From assembly GCF_003711395.1 (NCBI RefSeq), contig NZ_PJRJ01000006.1, positions 50,973-114,972 of the forward strand: DNA of 64,000 bases, read 5' to 3'. Within the stretch, counting starts at the first letter, position 1, and each line of letters starts with the position of its first letter. This document shows, piece by piece, positions 8,388 to 17,922 of this stretch. Made by a program: the position numbers and the translations under genes. Below the pieces are notes generated by a model. The model worked only from the letters and a program-made list of their open reading frames with translations. It made no database searches and was not told the origin of the DNA. Origin of the DNA: Acinetobacter sp. B51(2017) (GTDB lineage Bacteria; Pseudomonadota; Gammaproteobacteria; Pseudomonadales; Moraxellaceae).

Positions 8388-9629
8388 TTAACCTAAAAAT
8401 CTTAAGATGGATTGAATGACTACCACGTTAATTAAATCAACGAAGAATGCGCCACACAAAGGTACAATTAAGAAAGCTTTATGCGATGCGCCATACATAT
8501 TGGTGATGGCTTGCATGTTGGCAACCGCGGTTGGCGTAGCCCCCATACCAAAACCACAGTGACCTGCAGCCAGTACAGCAGCATCATAGTTTTTACCCAT
8601 GACACGGAAAGTTACAAAGGCTGCATATAACGCCATCGTGATAGTTTGCGCCGCTAAAATTACCATTAATGGACCCGCAAGGTCGGCCAATTGCCATAAT
8701 TTTAATGACAATAACGCCATTGCTAAATACAGCGATAAAGAAGCATTACCAAATACGTCAATCGCGCGATCAAAGACAGTGACTTTAAACACACCTTCGA
8801 GCAAGTTACGTAAAATCACACCACAGCCTAATGCCCAGACAAAGGTCGGTAATTCAAACATCGTGCCTTTGGCATAACCTGTCATAAATTCAGCAAAAGC
8901 TAAACAGATCGCAAATAAACCTAAGGTAGTAATGGCATTATCAGCAGTAATTAAACGCACCCGATGTGGATATTCAAAAGGTACATACTCATTACCTGCT
9001 AAATCCCCTACAGGACGATTATCACGTTCTTCAATTTGCGCACTGGTTCGTGGGGTCGCGAGTTTATGCTTATTAATTAAGGTTTTCGCCAGTGGGCCAC
9101 CAATAATACCACCAATGATTAAACCAAAAGTGGCACTGGCCATACCTAATGCTAAGGCACCATCAATACCATGTGTGGTTTCAAAAATTTCACCCCATGC
9201 ACCTGCTGTACCATGACCACCCGTTAAAGTAATTGAACCTGCAATTAAACCAATTAAAGGATCAATACCAAGTAAAGTGGCTAAACTAATACCGACTACA
9301 TTTTGCACCACAATAAAAGAGGCAACCGCAACCAAGAAGATCACTAAACCAAGACCACCTTCTTTTAACTTTGAGAAGTTGGCGCTTAGACCAATAGAAG
9401 CAAAGAAAATCAGCATAAAACTGCTTTGTAATGTACTGCTGGTCGTAATGCTATAGCCCCAAAAGTTATATACGATTAGAGAAATAACAGCCGCTACTAG
9501 ACCACCTGCCACAGGCTCTGGAATATTGTAGCGTTTTAGAAAATCAATGTTGTTGACTAAGAAGCGGCCCAGTAACAGAACAATGACCGCCGCAATCAGC
9601 GTATAAAATGCGTCAAAAGTAAATTCCAT
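8388..9629 (-). CDS. gltS: Sodium/glutamate symporter GltS
   Basis: A 413-residue inner-membrane carrier for L-glutamate coupled to Na+. Two inverted halves of about five helices each are visible. Each half has a glycine-rich re-entrant segment: GSITLTGGHGTAGAWG in the first and AAGHCGFGMGATPTAVANM in the second, both diagnostic of the ESS family. A hydrophilic loop near residues 185-220 joins the halves. Length equals that of the family. A possible promoter (TTGAAC, 17 bases, TAAAAG) lies on the minus strand about 40-70 bases upstream of the start. Confidence 0.93.
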   Translation of the reverse strand: MEFTFDAFYTLIAAVIVLLLGRFLVNNIDFLKRYNIPEPVAGGLVAAVISLIVYNFWGYSITTSSTLQSSFMLIFFASIGLSANFSKLKEGGLGLVIFLVAVASFIVVQNVVGISLATLLGIDPLIGLIAGSITLTGGHGTAGAWGEIFETTHGIDGALALGMASATFGLIIGGIIGGPLAKTLINKHKLATPRTSAQIEERDNRPVGDLAGNEYVPFEYPHRVRLITADNAITTLGLFAICLAFAEFMTGYAKGTMFELPTFVWALGCGVILRNLLEGVFKVTVFDRAIDVFGNASLSLYLAMALLSLKLWQLADLAGPLMVILAAQTITMALYAAFVTFRVMGKNYDAAVLAAGHCGFGMGATPTAVANMQAITNMYGASHKAFLIVPLCGAFFVDLINVVVIQSILRFLG

Positions 9630-9966
9630 AGCGATGATATCCGTTAAAATTGATCAATACTTTTATTGTTCTACAGCGTTCAGTTCAATGTTAAAGAAAT
9701 CCTGCATCATTATTTTGATGACTTAGATTTACTTTAAATTAACCCACGATTGCTACAAGAGAAATAATGTAAAGAGCAATTTTGCAATAACACGTGATTC
9801 ATTGAAGAATGAAAGCAACGCAAAAAATAATAATTTGAAATCAGATTTGAATCACCTGATTCATCTAATGAGCGAAAAACGCGGTTATTATGCAATTTTA
9901 ATCAGCCAACTCCTATGCTTAGTGGCCTCGTTTATGTAATATCTGCATATTATTTAAACAAATCAT
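9630..9966. other. Gene-free stretch upstream of gltS
   Basis: About 340 bases without a credible gene. It holds the gltS promoter region and, at 9849-9862, the inverted repeat GAATCA-CC-TGATTC, which extends imperfectly on both sides (AGAT and ATCT flanks). The palindrome is about 220 bases before gltS and about 100 bases past the porin terminator. Its role is unknown. Confidence 0.4.
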
Positions 9967-9996
9967 AAAAAAAACCGAGGTAATACACCTCGGTTT
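9967..9996 (-). terminator. Terminator of the first DcaP-like porin gene
   Basis: Perfect stem AACCGAGG/CCTCGGTT with a 7-base loop and a T-run on the minus strand. Confidence 0.85.
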
Positions 9997-10013
9997 AGTT
10001 ATCAATCTAAAGT

Positions 10014-11270
10014 TTAGAAACTGTAACGTCCCATTAAACCAATACGGTTATCTTTAAAAGATTCGCCCTTAAAGGTTTCGCGTTTACCATTTACATATTC
10101 AATGCCGAGATCAACAGGTTTAGCTGGTGAATAAATAAAGTTCAGCCATGCTTGTTGCACTTGTTCATTGCCCGCTGTATTTAAACGCGCATAATCTGTA
10201 CCATCATCCGCAAATAACGCGCCATAGGCTAAAGTTGAACGCCATTGTGGAGAGAATTTATAAGTTGCCCCAACTTGTACAGCATGAAATTCATTTTGTT
10301 CAATCTGCGCACGTTCATCTAAAGCAAAAGCTGTATTACTGCCGTATAAATATTTGTTATCGCCTTGCACATAAGAATAATCAGCTGAAACTTTTAAAGG
10401 TTGACTGACTTGATAGTTGACCCCAACTGCTGCACCCCATGCCATGGCATCATCGCGGCCAACATCAGCTTTATAATGTTCGACTAAAGCACGCGCTGAC
10501 ACAGCACCCTTGCCGTCATCAAAACCTTGTACCACTTTGGCAGCCAGTACAGGTGCGCTATATTTTACCGTTGAACCTGTCGCTGAGCTATCCCCTTTTT
10601 CTAAGGAAAGCATCACTTGCGTTTGTGGTGCGACTTTATGGTTATAACGTACCATCGGAATACGTGCTGTACCGCCACCTACGTTGGTCCCAAAGTCAAT
10701 CATTTCTGGCGCATGATTAGATAAAAAGGTCGACGTGGTTTGACCAATTAACCAATCGTTATAAGTTAAATAAGCGTGTCGAATACGTAAATTATCACTA
10801 CTGCTCGCAAAGTCTGTTTCGACTTTAGCACCAAGCTTGCCATTTTCAAGTGGCGTTGAGAAATCAACACCAATACGTGTGGTTTTTAAGGTAGAACGTA
10901 ATTTGTCTTTGCTGGCGCCAGTTGAAGTCGCCACACTGTTAAAGTCGTTATCAGCACCTTCAACAATATAGTTGGCATCGGCACGCACCGAACCATAGAG
11001 CTTAAATTCAGCGCCATTGGCTGTGGTGAGCTTTAAGCCCTCTTGTTTGACTGTTTCAGCCACAGGTTGTTTGGCAACTTGGTTGATTTGTTGCTGTTGT
11101 TGTACTTGGATATGCTGTTGTTGCTGAATTAAACTTTTTAAAGCAGCCACTTCTTGACGCAATTGTTGAATTTGCTGTTGCTCTGTTGCTGCTGTAGCAT
11201 TGGCCCCCATGATGCTGGCTACGGTGCTAACTAAGCTGATTTTTATGAAAGATTGCACTTGGTTTTTCAC
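10014..11270 (-). CDS. DcaP-like outer-membrane porin (copy 1)
   Basis: A 418-residue outer-membrane channel of the DcaP family, trimeric porins that in Acinetobacter take up negatively charged small molecules. Residues 1-28 are a signal peptide ending ANATAA. Residues 29-65 form a Gln-rich coiled coil starting EQQQIQQLRQEVAAL, typical of the N-terminal stalk. From about residue 80 (GAEFKLYGSVRADANY) the rest is alternating beta-barrel sequence ending RIGLMGRYSF with the C-terminal Phe that marks barrel proteins. It is paralogous to the next gene upstream: shared blocks include RIRHAYLTYNDWLIGQT. Substrate unknown. Confidence 0.85.
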   Translation of the reverse strand: MKNQVQSFIKISLVSTVASIMGANATAATEQQQIQQLRQEVAALKSLIQQQQHIQVQQQQQINQVAKQPVAETVKQEGLKLTTANGAEFKLYGSVRADANYIVEGADNDFNSVATSTGASKDKLRSTLKTTRIGVDFSTPLENGKLGAKVETDFASSSDNLRIRHAYLTYNDWLIGQTTSTFLSNHAPEMIDFGTNVGGGTARIPMVRYNHKVAPQTQVMLSLEKGDSSATGSTVKYSAPVLAAKVVQGFDDGKGAVSARALVEHYKADVGRDDAMAWGAAVGVNYQVSQPLKVSADYSYVQGDNKYLYGSNTAFALDERAQIEQNEFHAVQVGATYKFSPQWRSTLAYGALFADDGTDYARLNTAGNEQVQQAWLNFIYSPAKPVDLGIEYVNGKRETFKGESFKDNRIGLMGRYSF

Positions 11271-11458
11271 TTAAAACTCCAAATTTTCAGTTTTTTTTAT
11301 TGCCTTTGTTCTCTACTCCTGCCAAGCAATTGTGATAGCAGATGTTATTTACTATTAGCAGGCAGCTTGTGCTCATTAAAATGGCATATTTTGTTACTTT
11401 TTTAAACAATCTAATAACATTATTTTTTATAAAGATTGCTTTAGATCTGCTCAAACAC

Positions 11459-11484
11459 AAAAAGAGGTCATATGACCCCTTTTC
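11459..11484 (-). terminator. Terminator of the second DcaP-like porin gene
   Basis: Stem built on GGTCATATGACC with flanking A and T runs. The loop region is self-complementary, so the stem may be short. Confidence 0.6.
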
Positions 11485-11495
11485 GCTCGACTTGC

Positions 11496-12755
11496 TTAAA
11501 AATTATAAATTGCCATCATGTTGACGCGTTGGTCGTCACCAGTGCGGCTGCCTTGTTGCGGGGTTTCAAACGTTTTACGTTCACCCATGGTGTATTCAAG
11601 TCCAAAGCTCACTGGCTTGACTGGGCTATAAAATAAGTTGGCCCAAGTTTGCCATAATTCTTTGTTGAGGTTACCTGTGGCATAGCGTAAATAATTATCG
11701 TTATCATCAGCTTTCATATAACCATAGCCTAAAGTGCCACGCCATTGCTCATTAAATTTCTGGGTAATCCCAACAATAATTGAGTCAAACTCATTTTCGT
11801 CTACAATATTTTTATTGTTGTCTTGGGCAAAACCTTGGTTGCTTGAAAGTACAAAACTACTATCGCCTTTGACATGGTAGTAGTCGGCTTTTAAGGTGGT
11901 GCTTGGCGTAATATCCAGCTTGGTGCCTAAACCCACACCCCATGCGGTGGTGGTGTCTGCATCGGTGCGTTTTTCACTGACCATACCACGTAAACCGACT
12001 TGCATATTATCAAGCACTTGATGATTTAAACGTGTGGTTAAGGCGGGCAAACGCATAGTGCTGCTGGCATCTTTTGGATCTTCAACTGCGACCACAACAT
12101 TGGTTTCAGGGCTAAATTTATGCGTATAGCGCACTTGTGGGGTACGTTTAATCGCGCCACCAGCATACGTCATAGCGTCTACCGTTTCAGGGATATAGTC
12201 AGGTGGGGCAAAGTTTGACCATGTTTGCCCTACTAACCAATCGTTATAGCTTAAATAGGCATGACGAATACGTAAATTGTCATTGGCTCCCAAGAAATCA
12301 ACTTCGACTTTCGCGGTCAATTTAGCATCGTTGACGGGTGCGGTAAAATCCAAACCTAAACGGGTGGCAGCTAAAGTCGTTTTTAAGCGATCTTTATAGC
12401 CTGGCTCGCCTTCTAAAGCGACATTGGCAATTTGGTTATAAGGGCTTGAACCTGGACCACCTTCAATTTGATAACTACCATCAGCACGGACGTTGCCATA
12501 GAGTTTTAATTCTGCGCCACCTTTGGTGCTCAGACTCAGGGCAGAATTTTTTGCTGCTGAACTAACGACTGGATGTTGTGGTGCAGCAACTTGGTATTGA
12601 GTTAGGCGTTGTTGCTCGCCATATTGCTGCACCAATTGACGTAATTGTTGCACCTCTTGGCGTAGCTGCTCAATTTCATTGTCCCCATTGGCATGTCCCA
12701 TAGAGCTCACTGCAATCGCAGCGCTTAATAGCAATAATTGAAATTTTGCTGACAT
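11496..12755 (-). CDS. DcaP-like outer-membrane porin (copy 2)
   Basis: A 419-residue paralogue of the neighbouring porin. It has a signal peptide (residues 1-22, ending MGHANG), a coiled coil (EIEQLRQEVQQLRQLVQQYG), and a barrel that opens with GGAELKLYGNVRADGSYQIEG and ends MMAIYNF. The block RIRHAYLSYNDWLVGQTWSNF matches copy 1 almost exactly, while other loops have drifted, which suggests an old duplication with divergence of the surface loops and channel. The genes are 225 bases apart with a terminator between, so they can be expressed separately. The 190-base gap upstream is shared with the divergent nitroreductase gene. Confidence 0.85.
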   Translation of the reverse strand: MSAKFQLLLLSAAIAVSSMGHANGDNEIEQLRQEVQQLRQLVQQYGEQQRLTQYQVAAPQHPVVSSAAKNSALSLSTKGGAELKLYGNVRADGSYQIEGGPGSSPYNQIANVALEGEPGYKDRLKTTLAATRLGLDFTAPVNDAKLTAKVEVDFLGANDNLRIRHAYLSYNDWLVGQTWSNFAPPDYIPETVDAMTYAGGAIKRTPQVRYTHKFSPETNVVVAVEDPKDASSTMRLPALTTRLNHQVLDNMQVGLRGMVSEKRTDADTTTAWGVGLGTKLDITPSTTLKADYYHVKGDSSFVLSSNQGFAQDNNKNIVDENEFDSIIVGITQKFNEQWRGTLGYGYMKADDNDNYLRYATGNLNKELWQTWANLFYSPVKPVSFGLEYTMGERKTFETPQQGSRTGDDQRVNMMAIYNF

Positions 12756-12946
12756 AGCTTATCCTTTAAGTGTTTTTGTTGTGGCATCCATCCTGATGCT
12801 GGCTCAAATTTGAACGATTTTTAACAACTGTAACAGCTATGCTTTAGTCGAATGTATCTTTTGATTTTTCTATGAATGAATTATTGAATATTGATTCATG
12901 ATTTAACAACGCTCTACAATGAACTACACAAGAATAAGGATAGACA

Positions 12947-13651
12947 ATGAATAATTTAAATAGCGCTGTAGTGGATCATGCGATTTGTTCACGACGCTCG
13001 ATTCGTGCTTTTTTACCAGATCAAGTACCCAGCGAGATGATTAGCGAGATTTTACAGGTCGCCAGCCGTGCACCTTCAGGAAGCAACACCCAGCCGTGGA
13101 AAGTCTATGTGGTTACAGGGCAAACGCGGCAAAAAATTATTGATGCAGTCTGCCAAACTCAGCTGCATATTCAGCAGACACCCGATTTAGCCCAGCATTA
13201 TGTGGCCAGCTTTGATTATTATCCTAAAACTTGGTTTTCACCGTTTATCGAGCGACGCCGCGAAAATGGTCTAGGATTATATGGTTTATTGGGTTTAGCT
13301 AAAGACAATAAAGCGGGCATGGCAGCGCAGCATTTACGTAATTATCAATTATTTGATGCACCTGTAGCGCTGTTTTTTACTACCCATCAAGATTTAGGTG
13401 TGGGTGCTAAAATGGATGTGGCGATGCTGATGCAAAACGTGATGACCGCCGCGCAAGCGCGTGGACTGGCAACCTGTCCACAAGCGGCATGGAATCATTT
13501 TCATTCTGTGGTCTTGCCACACTTAGGTGCTGCTGCCAATGAAGAGTTGGTATGTGCCATTGCATTGGGTTATCCAGACCAAAGTGCATTGGTCAATGAG
13601 TTTGTCACACCGCGAGTCGCGCTGCACGAATTTACCGTGTTCTTAGATTAA
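12947..13651 (+). CDS. Nitroreductase-family flavoprotein
   Basis: A 234-residue FMN-dependent oxidoreductase. The FMN-phosphate motif CSRRSIRAF is near residues 14-22, and APSGSNTQPWKV (about 44-55) is the second hallmark. The C-terminal half holds the conserved dimer helix (VAMLMQNVMTAAQARGLATC). Such enzymes reduce nitro compounds or quinones with NAD(P)H; the physiological substrate is not evident. The ribosome site is AAGGA 8 bases before ATG. Its last 4 bases overlap the end of the convergent Bcr/CflA gene. Confidence 0.85.
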   Translation: MNNLNSAVVDHAICSRRSIRAFLPDQVPSEMISEILQVASRAPSGSNTQPWKVYVVTGQTRQKIIDAVCQTQLHIQQTPDLAQHYVASFDYYPKTWFSPFIERRRENGLGLYGLLGLAKDNKAGMAAQHLRNYQLFDAPVALFFTTHQDLGVGAKMDVAMLMQNVMTAAQARGLATCPQAAWNHFHSVVLPHLGAAANEELVCAIALGYPDQSALVNEFVTPRVALHEFTVFLD

Positions 13652-14844
13652 CGCAGCGCACCTTGTTGAATATGGCGCATCGCCCAATTGGCACTACCAA
13701 TAAAGAGCAGCATCATGACTGCCATATTCAATAGCGGTGACCATATTAAAAAGTTAAGTAAAATCCCACCCACTAAACCGGCACCAAATTGCATACTGCC
13801 CATCACAGCACTGGCTGTCCCTGCTCGACTGCCTTGTTCTGACATTGCTAATGCCATTGCATTAGGGCCGGTAAAACCAATCCCCGCCACCGTTAAAAAT
13901 AAACCCAATAGCACCAAAGCCAAAGGCGCAGATACCACACCACACAGTAACAACAACACCGCCCCAAAGGCTTGAACCATTCCACCGAGTTTCAAGCGCT
14001 CTAAAATCCCATAACGCTGTGCGAGACGTTTATTTAAGCTTGAAAACAGCATAATTCCTACAGCATTACAGCCAAATACATAAGCAAATAACTGTTGCCC
14101 CAAGCCATAACTTTCCATTAATACAGCAGCAGAACCACTAATATAAGTAAATAAAGCACCACTACTTAAACAACCCGCTAGCATGGCATAGCAAAATAAG
14201 GGGTCTTTAAAAATGCTGGCATATAGGTTTAAAATTTGACTAAAACTCAAATTTAAACGGCGCTCTGGCACTAAAGTTTCTTTAAAAAAGAAATGCACAC
14301 AAAGTGCTGCGATAATGCCAATTGCTGTTAAAAAAGCGAAAATAATATGCCAATCAAAAAACAATAGCACCCAAGCCCCTAAGGTGGGTGCCATAATTGG
14401 TGCAATAGTACTCACAATCATCATACTGGCAAAGGCTTGCGCTGAGGCATTTAAATCTAAGCGATCACGAATCGCTGCCCGTGCAATGACCACTCCAACA
14501 CACCCCCCTAAAGCTTGTAAGACGCGTGCGGCAATTAAGCTCCACTCACTATAAGCAAATACACAGAGTAAACTTGCCAGCACATATAAACTCAAACCAA
14601 TATATAAAGGTGGTTTACGACCAATACGATCACTCAAGGGGCCATAAATTAACTGCCCCACCGCTAAACCTAAAAAATAGGCGGGCAAACTGTTGGCCAC
14701 CATTTGCGTTGTAACTCCAAAATCATCCGCCATTAAAGGCAAAGCTGGCAAATACATATCAATACTGAGTGGCCCTAATGCGGTCAGTAAGGCAAGTAAT
14801 AAAATCCAAGCATTGGAATATTGTTTTGGTGCGGCATGTGACAT
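13648..14844 (-). CDS. Bcr/CflA-type multidrug efflux MFS transporter
   Basis: A 398-residue inner-membrane drug:H+ antiporter with twelve predicted helices. The opening ALGPLSIDMYLPALP and the loop motif GQLIYGPLSDRIGRKPP are the hallmarks of the Bcr/CflA subfamily (bicyclomycin, chloramphenicol and sulphonamide resistance, or cysteine export in some members). It ends 4 bases inside the convergent nitroreductase gene, which leaves no room for a terminator between them. No regulator adjoins it. Confidence 0.85.
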   Translation of the reverse strand: MSHAAPKQYSNAWILLLALLTALGPLSIDMYLPALPLMADDFGVTTQMVANSLPAYFLGLAVGQLIYGPLSDRIGRKPPLYIGLSLYVLASLLCVFAYSEWSLIAARVLQALGGCVGVVIARAAIRDRLDLNASAQAFASMMIVSTIAPIMAPTLGAWVLLFFDWHIIFAFLTAIGIIAALCVHFFFKETLVPERRLNLSFSQILNLYASIFKDPLFCYAMLAGCLSSGALFTYISGSAAVLMESYGLGQQLFAYVFGCNAVGIMLFSSLNKRLAQRYGILERLKLGGMVQAFGAVLLLLCGVVSAPLALVLLGLFLTVAGIGFTGPNAMALAMSEQGSRAGTASAVMGSMQFGAGLVGGILLNFLIWSPLLNMAVMMLLFIGSANWAMRHIQQGALR

Positions 14845-14967
14845 GGCAATATTTATTTTTAAAAGAGCAAGCGTGCAGACAATTCTACACCCTCATAGTA
14901 TGATTTGCGTGGCAACAATGTTGTATTGATTGCAAAAAAATAGATAAACATAGATTAGGGATTCATC

Positions 14968-17142
14968 TTGAAAGCTTGGTTTTTAAAGTTACAACAAGCC
15001 ACTTATAATTCTACCTTGATGTATAACATCAGGATGTTGATCGCTTTTACTGGCACAGCTTTTGTCCCTTATTTACTGGATATGCAACTGGCGACCATTC
15101 CACTGACCTTAGGCGTGGTGGCGGCAGGTTTAAGTGACATTGATGATCGCTTTTCGGCACGAATCCTGAATCAACTGTATACCTATGTCGGCTTCTTTAT
15201 TACTGCCACTTCAATTTATTTTTTATTTCCCTATCCGATTTTATTTGGCATCGGCTTAATTATTTCTTGTATTGGTTTTATTTTACTCGGTTCACTCGGA
15301 CGGCGTTATGTCACCATTTCCTACGGCTGTTTGGTGGTGTCAGTATATGCCATGCTAGGCGTGGATCTATTTGATGATTGGTATAAACAGCCCCTGTTAT
15401 TGGTAACAGGTGCGCTGTGGTATGGCGTCATTTCTACTATTAGCTTTTTATTATTTCCTGTGCGCCAAGTCCAAGATCAACTGTCTAAAAGCTATAGTGC
15501 CTTAGGGCATTTCTTATATGCCAAATCTAATTTATTTGATGTAGATATGACTGCGAAAAGCTATCAACAAAGTATGATTGATTTATCGCTTGAAAATGGC
15601 AAATTGGTGGCAATCTTTAATGAGCTTAAAACTGCGCTGCTAACCCGCCTTAAAGGCGACCGTGGACAAAAAGATACCCGCCGTAGCTTACAATATTATT
15701 TTGTGGCCCAAGATATTCATGAACGTGCCGATTCAGCGCATATTGACTACCAAAAACTCGCTAAGATTTTTGAGCACAGTGATGTGCTGTTTCGCTTACA
15801 GCGGATTTTATCGCTACAAGCCAAGGCCTGTCATGATTTAAGCGAAAGTCTGTCACGTCGCCAACATTATCAGCACAATAAACGCTTTAAACATGCTTTT
15901 GCTAACTTAAAGCATTCTTTAGAAAAATTACGCCAAGATCAGCATTATGACCAAGTTTGGATTAACGCCTTATTTAGCTTGTACCAAAACTTAAAATCCA
16001 TTGATGGACAGCTGCGTAATCTCGAAACCGAACAGACCATGAATGAAGAAAAAGCCCGTCAGGCCGAAAACCAGCTCAAAGATGACGATTTAAAAGGCTT
16101 AGATGACATTATGGTGCGTATTAAGCAGCATTTAACCCCAGAATCGGTGCTGTTTCGCCATGCGATTCGTTTGTCCTTGGTGCTGTTGGTGGCGTATATC
16201 TTTGTCCAAGTAACCAATATCGAATATGGCTATTGGGTATTACTCACCGCCCTATTTGTCACTCAGCCGAACTTTAACGCCACCAAACGCCGCTTACGCT
16301 TACGTGTCGTGGGTACTTTAATCGGGATTGTGATTGGCTATGCGATTTTATACTTTATTCCTTCTATTGAAGGACAATTGCTGTTATTGGTTTTGAGTGG
16401 CGTATTGTTCTTTGAACTACGCAGTAAACAATATGCACAAGCCACAGCCTTTATTACCATTTTAGCGCTGTTAAACTTTAACCTCGATGGAATGGGCTTT
16501 GAAGCTGCCATTCCACGTATGATTGATACGCTCGTGGGCTGTTTTATTGCTTGGCTTGGGGTATATTTTATTTTTCCTGACTGGAAATTCCGCCGTCTAC
16601 CGCGCACAATTCGTCGCTCACTAGAAGCGCAGTGCAATTATTTAGCCGAAGTGGTGACGCAATATCAATCTGGGCGTAACAATGGTCTAAATTATCGCGT
16701 GGTACGTCGGGCAGCACATAACCGCGATGCCGATGTTGCCTCGTTAATTTCGACCTTAGCTACCGAACCTGATTTTGATCCTGATCAAAAAGCCTTGGCC
16801 TTTGAGTTGTTGTGCTTAAGCCATACTTTTTTAAGTTATATCGCGGCTTTAGGTGCGCATCGTGAGCAAATTCAAGACCAAGAAGTCTTAAGCTTACTCA
16901 ATAATGCCCTGCATGATATTCAAGGTGCCTTACTAGAAGATAAGGCACCTGATTTAACTGCACACAATATGCTGCAAAATATCAGGCAACGTTTGGTGCA
17001 AAACCAAGATGAACATCAAAAATCGTTAATTATTTTGCAGCAGTTGTCTTTAATGCTCAGCATCTTAGACAATTTAAGCCATCTAAAGCAAAGCTTAAGT
17101 CATGAACGCGATCAACATGCCACAGAACTTGCCTCGCTCTAG
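14968..17142 (+). CDS. yccS: YccS-like FUSC-family inner-membrane protein
   Basis: A 724-residue protein of the YccS/YhfK family (FUSC superfamily, related to aromatic-acid exporters such as AaeB). There are two blocks of about five or six membrane helices, near residues 20-160 and 390-540. The second block carries the conserved YWVLLTALFVTQPNFNATKRR segment. Between them and after them are long cytoplasmic helical regions. The start is TTG, preceded by AGGG at 7 bases; the first in-frame ATG (15018) would cut off the conserved N-terminus. Transport substrate is unknown. Divergent from bcr. Confidence 0.8.
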   Translation: MKAWFLKLQQATYNSTLMYNIRMLIAFTGTAFVPYLLDMQLATIPLTLGVVAAGLSDIDDRFSARILNQLYTYVGFFITATSIYFLFPYPILFGIGLIISCIGFILLGSLGRRYVTISYGCLVVSVYAMLGVDLFDDWYKQPLLLVTGALWYGVISTISFLLFPVRQVQDQLSKSYSALGHFLYAKSNLFDVDMTAKSYQQSMIDLSLENGKLVAIFNELKTALLTRLKGDRGQKDTRRSLQYYFVAQDIHERADSAHIDYQKLAKIFEHSDVLFRLQRILSLQAKACHDLSESLSRRQHYQHNKRFKHAFANLKHSLEKLRQDQHYDQVWINALFSLYQNLKSIDGQLRNLETEQTMNEEKARQAENQLKDDDLKGLDDIMVRIKQHLTPESVLFRHAIRLSLVLLVAYIFVQVTNIEYGYWVLLTALFVTQPNFNATKRRLRLRVVGTLIGIVIGYAILYFIPSIEGQLLLLVLSGVLFFELRSKQYAQATAFITILALLNFNLDGMGFEAAIPRMIDTLVGCFIAWLGVYFIFPDWKFRRLPRTIRRSLEAQCNYLAEVVTQYQSGRNNGLNYRVVRRAAHNRDADVASLISTLATEPDFDPDQKALAFELLCLSHTFLSYIAALGAHREQIQDQEVLSLLNNALHDIQGALLEDKAPDLTAHNMLQNIRQRLVQNQDEHQKSLIILQQLSLMLSILDNLSHLKQSLSHERDQHATELASL

Positions 17143-17225
17143 TTGCTATTTTTCGCACAATAAGTTCACGATAGCGTGAGATTTAATGCTAAACTTTTCG
17201 CAGTTTTACATCTGTTATTTTCACT

Positions 17226-17786
17226 ATGACCGCTAAAAATTTATACGCTTATACGCTGCAGCCTGTACCTTATGAAGTCAGTGCTGAAGAACAGCGCGAG
17301 ATTCAGCTACAAATGTGGCGCAGCACCAACACCATTGGGCTAAAAGCTTGGGCCATTATGGGTGTGGTATTGGCTTTATCAATTCTAGGACTTGTTTTAC
17401 TCAAAAACTATTCAACTATTTTTTGTTGGGTCGCAATTGTTGCTGTTATTGGCTATTTCTTGGTGCGTAAGTTTGGCCTTGAATGGTACGTAAAACGCAA
17501 AATGAATGAGTTTCCAACCCAAGAAATTAAAGGCATTAAATTAGGCGTACAACCGCATGGTTTAGTGATGCGTCAGCAAATGGGTCTGCAAGAAGGCGTG
17601 GCAGTCATTTCTTGGAAAGATATTTATGAGTGGTATAGTACCCCTGAATATATGTTGGTCAAATTTAAAGTTAAAGGCCAAGAAGGTGCTTATATCCTGC
17701 CAAAACGTATGGATTCAAAGAACTTTTCTTTTGCCACTATACGTAAGCATTTACAAGAAACTGTAGGTGAGCCAAAAGTACTTTAA
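17226..17786 (+). CDS. YcxB-like membrane protein
   Basis: A 186-residue protein with a cytoplasmic N-terminus of about 45 residues, two adjacent membrane helices (roughly 45-80) and a C-terminal domain of the YcxB type. The pattern LVMRQQMGLQEGVAVISWKDIYEW, then a bulky-residue strand and a closing YILPKRMDSK, is characteristic of that domain. The function of the family is not established. It begins 84 bases after yccS in the same direction and may share its transcript; a strong terminator follows. Confidence 0.6.
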   Translation: MTAKNLYAYTLQPVPYEVSAEEQREIQLQMWRSTNTIGLKAWAIMGVVLALSILGLVLLKNYSTIFCWVAIVAVIGYFLVRKFGLEWYVKRKMNEFPTQEIKGIKLGVQPHGLVMRQQMGLQEGVAVISWKDIYEWYSTPEYMLVKFKVKGQEGAYILPKRMDSKNFSFATIRKHLQETVGEPKVL

Positions 17787-17799
17787 GTTTCAAGCTTTT

Positions 17800-17828
17800 A
17801 AAAACCTCCAATCTTGGAGGTTTTTTTA
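17800..17828 (+). terminator. Terminator after the YcxB-like gene
   Basis: Stem AACCTCCA/TGGAGGTT followed by seven T. It separates this unit from the Fur-type site just downstream. Confidence 0.85.
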
Positions 17829-17835
17829 TTCAAAT

Positions 17836-17854
17836 GATAATGAGAATAAATATT
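17836..17854. promoter_or_regulatory. Putative Fur box
   Basis: GATAATGAGAATAAATATT matches the 19-base Fur consensus (GATAATGATAATCATTATC) at 15 positions, with the left half nearly perfect. It lies 69 bases before the PepSY-flavodoxin reductase start; a TATAAT occurs at 17886-17891. This points to iron repression. Confidence 0.65.
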
Positions 17855-17922
17855 AATACTTCACCTATTCTCTCTCTTCTTCAGCTATAATTTGTCCCAT
17901 TCTTTCAGCCTCATTTTTCGTC

